Of a stretch of 64,000 nt of DNA, positions 11,631 through 24,000 are shown piece by piece. Both the position numbers and the translations under genes were made by a program. Each line of letters begins with the position of its first letter. The stretch's first letter is position 1. Below the pieces are notes generated by a model. It searched no databases, was not told the DNA's origin, and worked only from the letters and a program-made list of their open reading frames with translations. The stretch is from Megalonaias nervosa (lineage: Eukaryota > Mollusca > Bivalvia > Unionida > Unionidae): positions 1 to 64,000 of the forward strand of contig JAECUM010001092.1 of assembly GCA_016617855.1 (NCBI GenBank), written 5' to 3'.

Positions 11631-13553
11631 AATTTTGGACTGTTAATGTCTTCTAATTAGGAGACTGATTCTGATGACCCTAATCTGACTGCATATTCCA
11701 GACAATAGATCTGACTCATCTGTTTGTTGAGGTATGCCCATTAGATAGGTACACAACAGTACATGTATGTAAAGACAGAATGTGCATCTAGTGGCTATGA
11801 GAACCAGATTTATGTCTATTGGTGGATGAAAACAATCACATGAGAAGAAGAAGCCAATTATAAATTTTTATCTTCAAAGATAACCATTTATAATATCTAA
11901 AAAAAACTGTTCATTGAGAACTGTACTTATTTATCTGCTATTACTTTAATTAAATGCAATCTTGCTTATATTTTTGTGTAATGAGATGTGTCTAAATGAG
12001 AAAATAAAACACTCCCAAGATTTGAAATAAATATTACAAATTAAAAGACAATTCCTCTTTAGTATGAAACTAAAATATACTGCTGATTTTTTAAATTTTA
12101 TTAATTACAGTGGTTGCTCTTTTTCTTTTTTTTGTTACTGTTATTATAATTTTAATACAGTAGAAATTGGACTGCTTTTACTTGAAATTATGTTGGTATT
12201 ATAGATAGCAGGCTTCTGTAGGATTTCTAACTTACAGTCTACAATTCAACAATTCTCAAACACAAAAAGTAAGAAAAAAGAATAACAGCAAAAACCAAAC
12301 TATTTTTAACAAATAAAAAATAACAAAAGAGAAGACAGTTGATGTTCTATGCATGATTTTAAACATTGATAAGTGGACATTGCTAGATCAAGAAAACAAT
12401 AGATTCTAAGCACAATACACTAGATACATTTCTTGTCAGACCACAAACCTTCTGTTTCCAAAAATGGGCAAGGAGGGTGAGACATGGAAAAATAAGGACA
12501 CACATAAAGAAAACTGTTCTGTGGCTTTGAAATGTAAAATGTTCAAAACAACACAAATTAGAACATAATTACAAAAATTATCGATAACTCATTACCAAGT
12601 CAAAGTTAATCACCTAATCAGAATGAAAATTTTAAATAGCTAGCATGCAGGGGATTTCACTGTAAGCAATAGTTAATGAATAAGCAAGGCATAAATGGTG
12701 AAAAACAATAACAGACAGATACTCTGATCTAAATTTAGACACTGAAAGCATGATAAATTACTGAAATGACAGCACATATTGGTTAGCAGAAAAAATTTAA
12801 TTTTCTAAAATAATACTTTCACAAATTTAATTTCTTATGCATCATACAAAAGGCACAACTCTGTGTGTGTGTGTGCAATAAGATAAGATCATTTTGTCTG
12901 ATAAACATGTTTATGTGACCTTTAGATCTTTTTGATGAGTTTGATGGGTTTTGAGTTCAGGTCATTGCTTACCTCCTTTGGAAAACCAAGTCACCTGATT
13001 TCTGATTGGTTGGATGTTAAAGGACCTGACCTTGTTGACAAGTGAGAATAATTTGGAAATGAACTTTTGATTCTCATCCTGGTTCTGAAATTGTGTCTTA
13101 GTTTCTTCTATATGTAGTGAGTAACTGAATTAATTATTCCTATCTTAAACATCAGACTTAACAGAATCAACTTTAGTTGTGTCCAATTAAAATTTTAGAG
13201 GATTTATTTATTTAAATTATTCATTGGAATTAGAAGGAGCAAATAAACATTAGGACTAAGTAACTATTTTGGAATTACTGTTGAGTTCATTTAAAGACAT
13301 TTTGGATTATATTATTGTGACATATCAAGACTGTTTGTATATCAGCACTATTCAAAGTGACTGACACATCGGTACAATAAATCAGACTTCATTTTGGAAT
13401 ACCACTGGGACTCATTTGGAATACTCTATACCTTTAGACTTGTGAGAGAACTTTTAGGACTATTTGGGAATTAATTCACACTACTGTATGTGTGTGTATG
13501 TAAGTTGGATAATTAATCAAACAGTAATCTTACAATTTCTTTTAGCTTCTTAC

Positions 13554-13638
13554 CTTCTTTCCCTTCCCACTGGCTGGCTGGGGCAATCTCATAACTTCTA
13601 CCGGCCAGTATCGACACTTGGCAATCTTGTCTTGGAAA
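13554..13638 (-). CDS. CFAP70: CFAP70 exon ([12 protein letters not shown])
   Basis: The exon is 85 nt after TTGTCTTCAG. It reads [20 protein letters not shown] and ends SGKGKK before GTAAGA, phase 0. This is the last exon recognised; no continuation was found between position 1 and 13553. Confidence 0.9.
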
Positions 13639-16600
13639 CTGAAGACAAAATTCATTTAAAAAATATAAACTCTTGCCATGTGAATAAATATTCACACCAA
13701 AGAAAATATTCCTTTCAAACTAAGAGCTCTTGATTTACAAATGCTGAAACAAAAGTTGCAAGATTCAAAGACAGATATTGAATCAATCAAAATTATATAA
13801 ATACTACTGAAAGTGATTTGTACCTTCGCCTTATCATCAGAACACATAATTTTGTTTATTAATCATATTACAATTTGGTAAAGTAATTTCAATGGACAAT
13901 TTAAAATGCGGTACATATTATGAAAAACCTATTCAAAATAAAATCATGTAAGCAGTTTGATATCTAAAAAAAGGAACACAATTTATGAAAAACCCCGATA
14001 ATGTGAATTAATTTATTATTGTGGGTATTAATTTTTATGTTTTTTTGACAAATGAGTTGTTTTTATTGGTACTTATATTTGAGGATTGCTCTTTTTGTTT
14101 TCAAGGCAAAAAATTTTCTTTGTATTATTTAATCTGTGTTTTGAAACAACCATGAAATCTATGAAAACTTGTACTCTGTGAAAACTGGTATCCTTGAAAA
14201 CTCTACCCAGTGAAAACTAGTACCTTTTGAAAACTGGTACCCACAAAAAAATAATAAATTTACAGTAGAATGAATAAATTTGCTGGTCCTCTTAATTTCA
14301 TATTATGTGGATTATACATGAATTTCATATTATGTGGATTATACATGAATTTCATATTATGTGGATTATACATTTCCACTTCACACTCTTTGACATGAGT
14401 TACTTCCCTAAAATTTGCAATTGTTCAGATCAAAGGCAACATATCACAGAATGGTGAAAATGTAGTTTTAGATTGCAATTTGGGAATTAGTCATTTAACA
14501 TATTTTTTTCTTATGAAGTGTAGTTACATCCCTTGATTTTATAATGGGGTAAAAATTAACAGTTCTTCGTTTTTGGACCTTTGATGTAAATATTTTACCA
14601 AAATTAAAAAGTTTGAATTTCGTTTACAATACAAGCAGCTAAATTCTTAAATTTCCCTTATCATGCAAGAGAAATGGCAGATAGCAGATTAAAAGGGAAG
14701 AAACATTTCAGTCAGTGGAAGCTATCATCTCCAAGAGAAAGGTTAAGCTTATCTCATAACCCTGTAATTCTTTGTTATAAAACTTTATACAGCATTCCCT
14801 CATTATAACACTGTCCATGGAGCCATAGATACTGCCTTATAGTGAGACCAACCTAATAATGAAGTATGACATGAATTTAAATGAAATAGGATCCATGAAC
14901 ATGCATGTAATAATGAAGGGCCTAATAATGAGCAATTGCTGTAAAATTTTTACATTAAATGAATACTGTTATACTTATCATTCTCAATGTGGACTAGGCC
15001 TTAAGAAATGTCTAACCAAAAGTTACAGGTTCCAGCAACAAATGTTTCTCCGATGAATCAATAGAAGTTGCTCATATCTTCACAATCTGCATCTGACCAA
15101 TAGAAACTTTATTTCCAATATGGTACTGACAAATTCACAATGTATACTTTATTTCCAACATGGTGCTGCCAATTCTCCATGTGAAATTTATTTTCAATTG
15201 GGTACTGGAACTTTTTCGAAGTAAACTTTATTTCAAATAAGGTACTGACAAGTTCTCCTTGCAAACTTTATTTCCAATATGGAAATGTCAAATTCTTCAT
15301 ATAAACTATATTTCCAACATGCAAATGCCAAATTCTCCATGTAAACTTTATTTCCAATATGGAAATGACAAATTCTCCATATAAACTTTATTTATAATAT
15401 AGAAATGACACATTCTCCAACTTTATTTCCAATATGGTAATGACAAATTCTCCATATAAATTTGATTTCCAATATGGTAATGACAAATTCTCCATGTAAA
15501 CCTTATTTCCAATATGGAAATTACAAATTCTCCATATAAACTTTATTTCAATATGGAAATGACAGATTCTCCATATAAACTGTATTTTCAATATGGAAAT
15601 TACCAGTTCTCCATACAAACTTTATTTCCAGTATGGAAATTACCAATTCTCCATATAAACTTTATTTCCAATATGTACTATCAAATTCTCCATAGAAACT
15701 TTTTTCCAATATGGAAATGACAAAGTCTCCATGTAAACTTTGGTTCCAATATCGTAATGACAAATTCTCCATGTAAACTTTATTTCCAATATGGTAATGA
15801 CAAATTCTCGATATAAACTTTATTTCCAATATCAAAATGATAAATTCTCCATATAAACTTTATTTCCAATATGGAAATAACAAATTCTCCGTATAAACTT
15901 TATTTCCAATATGGAAATGAAAAATTTTCAATTAATACAGCATACCTCTTAACTGCCCCTGTTTCCATATAACACCTTCTCTCAGTGTTCCATGTGACTC
16001 GATTCTTTTCAGATTCTGACAGCATTCTGTGGTCTCGATCTTCCTTAGCTCGATAATCTCCATCCTCATCTTCAATCGGATCAGATGAGATAAAACTGGA
16101 AAAAGACATCAAATTTCATATGGCTTGCATGCATGGATGCTTTCCTCAATGATCTCTTTAACTTTCATATCTATAACCATTTCTAGACTGATTATCCAAT
16201 GATTTCAATAAAATATAAAAGAATAATTTTTTTATACAAGATATAATTCTTCAAAACTTTTGTAATTAATGGAACAACACACTTTATTAACTCACACTGA
16301 AGACTAAGACACTCAAAAAGAAAATGTTTCTAAAATCTGACAGGCAATATCTTATCTGCTATTCAGACTAATGAATTTGAATTACTACTACATACCCGCC
16401 ATATTCCCAGACAGTGTTTTTTTGGGGGTTGTTTTTAGATCCATAATGTGTTTTGAGGTCCCAAGACCAAAAATCAAAGCCTCATCATCTCACTGAGAAT
16501 AAACTGTATTTTTATATAAGACTAAAGAAAATGACTGGAAATTTCAATCTGAAATAAAAGAACCAAAAAAACTTGTCTGTTTTCATTAAAGTATTTAATA

Positions 16601-19600
16601 CACTTACAAAGAAAATATAGTTGGTAGACTTAGCATTGTCATATATCATCACTGCAAACATATGTGCCAACAATCACATAATCACAATCACACTGACATT
16701 AAATCAAAACATACACCAAGTTTCAGTTTTCAAATCAACTGCATAGCAAATTATAAACAGTCTTTGCTAATAACAGTAGTTCAATAGCAGGTTGGAAGGT
16801 AATGCAAGTGTCATTCTTTGTGTTCATGTTTACATTTATTAGAGACTGGATGGTACTGTTGTTCAAGTTTCTCTGCTGGATTCACTGAAGGAATCCTAGT
16901 ATTCTTGATGACCATAACGTTAATATTGTCAGAACTGTATCTGATGCTGTCTGACCATGCTTGTCTCTATAGAAAATGAATATCCATCACATCTGGGATT
17001 CACCATTTCATTGTGGGGAGAGGAGGGAACCTAATATTTTCAAGCTGAATGGGGGCCTTCTAGGTGATAGAGCAGTAATAAATGTTTCTATCCAGTATGG
17101 GTGTTAACATTTTAACAATACAAATTAACTGTGTAAACATGAGCATGTGCAAATTATTGTCTTTCAATAAATCTATTTTGTGGCTAAAACCATCCTAAAA
17201 AGCTTGATAATAAAAAAGAACTAGTCTGAATGTTAATTCAGCCTGTTCTGGTTTGTCATGATGTTACATATAGGTGGTGCTGCTATTTCAATGAATGTCA
17301 TACACTCCTGAATGACTTATTATGTCGATATGTTGTTAGCAGTATACACACAGACTGAAATGTTCCCCCTTGCTGCTGTGCTACTCAAAGTCAAACTCCA
17401 TCAATTGGGAGTTCTGAAATTTAGTTTTGTTGGACTCTGATTGCTTCACTGATAGCTCATTGTTTCCTGAATCACAAGAAATGTGTTTTGCCATTTTGCC
17501 TAAAAGATGAATCAAACTTAAACACTATTCCAATGACTGAAATAATAATGCTTTGCACATTATATATGGAGTAAATACAACTCCATAGAAATGTTGTTGC
17601 TGTTAACAAACTTGCCAATAATCTTTAATAAAGATGGCTTGAACATTTTAATTCAAGGCAATGATGTGTAATAACTTTTGTTCTTCAACACGCATCTCCT
17701 TGACTTGCCTATAGCAGAAAATGAATTCAGTTGTTCTGCTTTGTGAACTTTACCTATGCAAATTAGCCTAATGGGCTCCCTCAGAACAGTCTTCGAAGGA
17801 CTTAACACATCACCATAGCTATTGTCAGCCAATTAAGTAATGCATGAAATGGTGGTTACTTACACCTGACCAACATGCCTTTTACTTTCCTGTATGACAA
17901 TTAGCCGTATAAACTACTTCAAGGATAGTTTTACATGAGCTACAAGCAGGACTGTTTACTGATTACAAATGCTGCATGTCACTGGCTGCATGTTACAGAC
18001 TGAGGTGCTGCTTTTGGGGTTTTTTTTTGTTGAAGATTTCTGAGAATTGTGTTTGGGAGTAAAAAAAAAAATCTTCAGCATGACACATCATGTTATGGCA
18101 GGTATGCCACTATCTCATAACAAACCCATAATGTAAAATAAGTTCATATACAAAGTTCTGCCAAAGTTACTGGAAGGATTGTTAAATTTTATTTCTCCTG
18201 TTTTCCTATAATTCCTCTTTTAACTTTCATTTTGTTTTTTACCTGTTTCTGTACATTTATTCTCTTGAAACTTATTTTCCTCATTTGTCCGCTACCGTTA
18301 CCTTTCCCTTCATATCAGAAAGAGCAAACTTTATCATCATTCTTACAATCAATGGAATATTTTGTAGGGGTTATTTGTAATTTAAAAAAAATAATTTCAT
18401 TCATACAATCAATAGCCAAGTAGAGATCATTACAATGAAAAAGAAAGGCTAGAATATCAATCAGAAACATTTTTATGTTGTCATTTTGTTTGTTTACTAT
18501 TGGATCTTTCTACTTGACTGACCATATAAAATTTCAATTCTGTCAGGACAGAAGAACTACAGAGAGTGATGATTTGATGTTCCTTTTATACTTTTTTGGT
18601 TTTACAATATTGTAAGCATTAGTTTTCCAAAAAACTTAAAGGCTCCATTATGTTTCATTAATTGTTTGGTTTGAAAATAAAGAAACTAAGTTTTAAAGAC
18701 AGAGGTTTCTTGGTATATGCCTGTAACCTGTATAAACAATAAAAAATCATGCTTAATGCTCATGAGACTGTCAATACAGTTAATTGTCATAGAAGGGATT
18801 CAATGGTAAGGTGGTCAGAGACCACCAAACATCATTATGCAGATTACTTACCTGACTGGCAATAGCCAAAGTAATGTTATGTAGAGCACTGCTGGGAGAT
18901 CCCATGAAGATAATTTACAAAGGGGAAACAATCCAATTGATCTGAAGTTAGGTAAAATCAAAGATATGCATGTTGACGAAATAGCAGTTCTACTTTATTA
19001 CCTTGAATGATAATGTTTAAGCCATCTTTATTAATGAATATTGGCTAGTTTGTCATCAGTGGCAACATTTCTTTGAAGTCAGATTTCACTCCATATATTT
19101 GTAAATATGAAAAACATTAGGATATTATTAGCTGAAATAGCGTGGAAGTGTTATCCATTTTAATTTGAAGGTAAAATCTTGAAACTCAGCTGTGATTTAG
19201 AGATGGATAAGCCATCTGTGAAGCAATCAAAGCCTAGCCAAACTAAATGTTAGAATCCCTTGCTGACATATTGTATATACTAGTTTATAAGTCAAGTCCA
19301 ACTGCATACTGCAAAGACCCTGATCTGCCATCACATAATATGCCAGCAGACCTGGGTCCATGCAATTTGTTAGGGTTAATCAGTAGAAAAAACAACACTG
19401 ACCCTGATCTGCAAGTGCACTGTGCTATGGCACATTAGGTACTTTGTTATTTGCAGTCTGACTCAACTTATAAGTGAGTACACATTGTAGTTTGAGTTTG
19501 TGAAGTGCAGCAGCTAAGAGGAGAATTTTTTGTTTGCCAATACCATGTCAACATTTACTTTTGGAGTAGACAGCATCTGTCAACACAGTAACACCATGCA

Positions 19601-20966
19601 TCATAACACCAATGCCCATACTGCAAATACCATGTCAACATTTATTCATTCTAGAGTGTACAGCATCTGTCAACACAGTAACAACATACATCATAACACC
19701 AATGCCCATACTGCAAATACCATGTCAACATTTACTCATTCCAGAGTGTATAGCATCTGTCAACACAGTAACGCCATATATCATAACACCAATGCCCATA
19801 CTGCAAATATCATGCAAATATCATGTCAACATTTACTCATTCTAGAGTGTATAGCATCTGTCAACACAGTAACACCATACATCATAACACCAATGCCCAT
19901 ACTGCAAATATCATGTCAACATTTACTCATTCTAGAGTGTATAACATCTGTCAACACAGTAACACCATACATCATAACACCAATGCCCATACTGCAAATA
20001 CCATGTCAACATTTACTAGAGTGTTCAGCATCTGTCAACACAGTGACACCATGCATCATAATGGCAATGCATGATTACTGAGCTTGAACCCAAAAATAAC
20101 CAACATTTTAAAGATTATAACTGGTGTGGCCATTGCATGCTTGACACTCCTTCACAGCAATGCAGATTCAGAAAACTTGTTTTCTAAAACATGATCTACA
20201 GTGAGTTTGAACAACAGAATGATCTAATCTTTAAAGATTGCAGAGATGAACTTTGATGGCACCTGCTACACTTCAAACCCCCCGAACTAATAAAAGCAGG
20301 AAAGACTGCATCTAGTTAAGGTTGAATTTGTCCAATGGCTTTAAAGATAAAAACCTGGTGTAATTCATTTCTAATTTAATGTCTGGATAGTTGTATATAT
20401 TTGAGTATATGCACATATTTGTGTATGTAGTAATGATATTTGACAATGCTAAGTCTACACAAATGTTTTGCTTGAAAAGTGTATTAATGCTTCAAAGAAA
20501 ACATTTTCTTTTATTAAAATTTGAATTCCCAGTCACTGTCTATAGGATTATATGAAAAGATAACTTATTTCCAATTATACATCACATTTTTGGGTCACAT
20601 GCAATAACACCCCACCCCCCTTTTGGGACCTCAAAACACAGCTTTGGAGTTTCAACAACCCCTTCCCACCCCCAAATACTGTCTGGAAGTGGTGCATCAG
20701 TTTGCCATTTCAACCAGTTGACTTGATCTGTAGATGTAAATATGCACGCTGGTATATAAACCCTATTAATATTACCCCCACACAAAAAAATACACATGTA
20801 ACAATTTTATTGTTCACTGGTCTGCAACTGACTCCTTGTTAGCCAACTGAATGTGCTGTAACTGCCTATATACCTTGCCTAAAGCAACATCAGACAATAA
20901 TTGTGTATGCAATGGTGTGTCAGTTTGCCATTTTTACCAATCTTTACCAATCAGGTTTTTTTTTTT

Positions 20967-21034
<68 letters not shown>

Positions 21035-24000
21035 GTATAGCACCTGTCTGGAATGAAGACAGCATTTCCTTGTGCATTTCCTGGTAAGGCCCATCTTTTC
21101 TGCTTGTTTGGTATTTCCTTGTCTGCTCCTGGCTTTAATTGTCCATTTGCAAATATAATGGGAGCTTCACGCTGAAATAGACAGATGTTGAGGAATCACA
21201 AAAGAGTTTATACAATTTATATGATACTGCCTTAAATATGTATTCCATCCTTTACAGTAGGTCTCATTTGATCAATTATTACATGCAAATAATGTGAAAA
21301 ACATCATTGTTTAATGTAGATTTACTTGGGCTTCAGTTATGTATATGATGGCATCAGTATGCAATTCTTCATTAGAACAGATATGGTGGAAAGGAAAGTG
21401 TATATGTATTAGTAAAGTACAGTTTTGTTTATGAATGTCAATAAAGATGCAATCTGGCATCTTTTGTAAAGTGACCTAATGTATGAAACATGCAAATGAG
21501 AATGTATTAATATACTTTGTAGTTTTGAAATTCCAATTATTACTGTAAAAACAATGAGAAGCTGTAACTGTTTCTATTATTAGAGTGAACTATATATATT
21601 AATGAGGCATTGTATCATCTGATTGATTTTTTAGCACTTTAGAAGCTGTATTTCTCATTAGATTTTGAGAACACATAATTTAAGATTATATCATCACATC
21701 TTGGATGAATCTCATTATGAATGACAGCTGTCCATACTGATCAGGTTTTTCATCCTCTGATTGACTGATCTTGTAACTATTCTAGAGGCTGTATTTCTGA
21801 TCATATTCTGATCAAACTTGATACATGTATAATTCTATATCATCAAGATCTTGGGTGAGTCTGATTATAAGTGACATCTGCACATATTGACTTTCTATTT
21901 TCATTTGATTGGCTGATCTTGTAATAGTTCAATAAATCAAACCCCCAAATCTGTGTTGATACTGATGGACGATATGTGGGTCTGACAGCATCTATTCATT
22001 AAAATGTGCAATTTAGCTGTATGCTGATCTTTCCAGAACACACCTACGTACACTTTAGACACTTACCAGTATTTGGTAAAAGCCACATCTAGTGCAAAAT
22101 TCAAAATGGCCACAGGACAGAAGGTTGTCCTTATTCCATGTGGATTTACAAGTCACCAAACATAGGATTTACCCCAGAAATATAATGTACATGTCACCAA
22201 AAGAACCCTTCAGCCAACAATAGCTCCACAGTTGCAAGAAATACTGGTAAGTTTATAAAATATACACTGAGTGTGCGGACAAAATTGGTGGTAGATTTAT
22301 GCAGGTTTTTCTGAATAGGTGATATCAACCCCTAAAATGCCAGTCAATATCATTATGGGTGTGGGGCTCATTTATCAGCCTAATCTTGTAACCACTCTTG
22401 AGACTGCATTTATAACCATATTTTGATTTAAATATGGTATGTGTATAAGCTCATGTCATCAAGATCTTTTTTCAGTCTGATCAACCTCACCAATTAAACA
22501 AGATGAGTCTCTTCTATAGGTATCAGATGGCAGAGCCAAAAATCAGTTAAAGCACATACTGTAAACACTGACCATCATGTGTCTCACTCAACATCAAATC
22601 CAGGTGCAGAAGGAACTGCTCAAAAAACAACCTCCAATTATCCACAGCATGAAGCTAAATTAAGTACAAATACTAAATACAGCAGTCACCAAACTCTCAG
22701 TCAGTCTAGTTATGGAAATCGAGAAGTCCAAGCAATGCATCTGAATCCTCCACTTGTAAAAATCAGCAATGTAATTAAAGACAGATCTCTTCTGATAGGA
22801 TCATTAATAATCAAAGGAGTAAGAACAAGAGGATTATATAAAACTGACACAAAAACCCACAGAGGTGCAACTATTAATACTATTACAGAAAAAATACTGG
22901 AAATGGATATGTCACCATATCATACTGTAATTCTTCTCATTGGTGGCAATAATTACAGTAATGGCCAATCTTTAAAGGGTATTGAGGATAATTATGAAAG
23001 CTTGTTGTATGCCGTCAGGTCCAAAACACAGAGTGTAAAATAATCATCTCAGGTCTACCACCAAAAAGGGATGTACTTATGACTCCATTTAATGACACCC
23101 TAAGTATATGTACATTGTGTGAGAATTTCCAAAATACTCTTTGTTCTGCAATACAGGACCTTCTTCAAAGACAATCGAGTGAACCAACAATTTTACCAGT
23201 GAGACCAAATCCACTTCTCCAACAGAGGTACTGCCTTGCTCGTTAAGAATACAGACCAGTACATAAGACTTATAAAAGGGGTTAGGCATGAATCAGAAAA
23301 CTGCTTTTATTGTGGAGAGCACAGTCATGTAACGCAGCTGTGTCTGCATGGAAAACAGATTCGTTGCCATGTTTGTAATGAACTATACCTGACATAAGCA
23401 AAGGTTGTGCACATACCAATAGGTAGAAGGCAATGATGTACAGGCCTATACAACATATCCATCAACAAAATGCACTAGAATATGTGTATACTTTTCAATG
23501 TAGTAATTATAATTCTATAAACAGGTTTCAGGCACTATCTGATTTGTGTACAAAGTGCAACTTGTTAACAAGTAAACAACTATGTGATACTGTTCGAGTT
23601 ACTTCTCCCTCTTAGGCTCAAGTGTCTAATATATCAATGTCTTTTTGTAGGTATGTAAATCAATCTCATATTGAACATTCTCATGTATCCACTACATGTG
23701 GTCATGGTACAACAGATGGGTCTTGTATGTTATCTTCTTCATGTGTTTATGTAAATAATCAAGGTGATGAAAAGAAATCTGTCAAGTCTAAAAACAATAC
23801 AAGTCATACTACCTTGTCTGAAAATCAATCCTCTGATCAAAATTGTCATGTCTTTGGCCTCCTCAATAGAGGTCTGCAAGTAATCAACCTAAATATTCAA
23901 CACATCCTCCCTAAACTGAATGAGATTAAGTAAATATTACAGCAAACTAGATCAGCCAATATTCTAGGTCTATGTAAAACCTTTCTTTCTGATGATACTG

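Larger units (their letters stand above)
1..13553. other. Repeat-rich sequence, probably CFAP70 intron
   Basis: Apart from the listed repeats (MITEs, SINE, minisatellites, microsatellites) no exon could be recognised on either strand. Plain AT-rich sequence fills 1271-1520, 1560-2380, 3435-4944, 6106-7421, 7644-8167, 8486-9362 and 9927-13553. The next CFAP70 exon (GVAYV / PGVKRIRG block) was looked for and not found. Confidence 0.5.

Noticed and set aside
13464..13733. Plus- and minus-strand frames of 89 and 60 codons
   Set aside because: These are other-frame shadows of the CFAP70 exon at 13554-13638.
20851..21087. 78-codon plus-strand frame
   Set aside because: It is Ser-Leu translation of the CT tract, antisense to the CFAP70 exon at 21044-21171.
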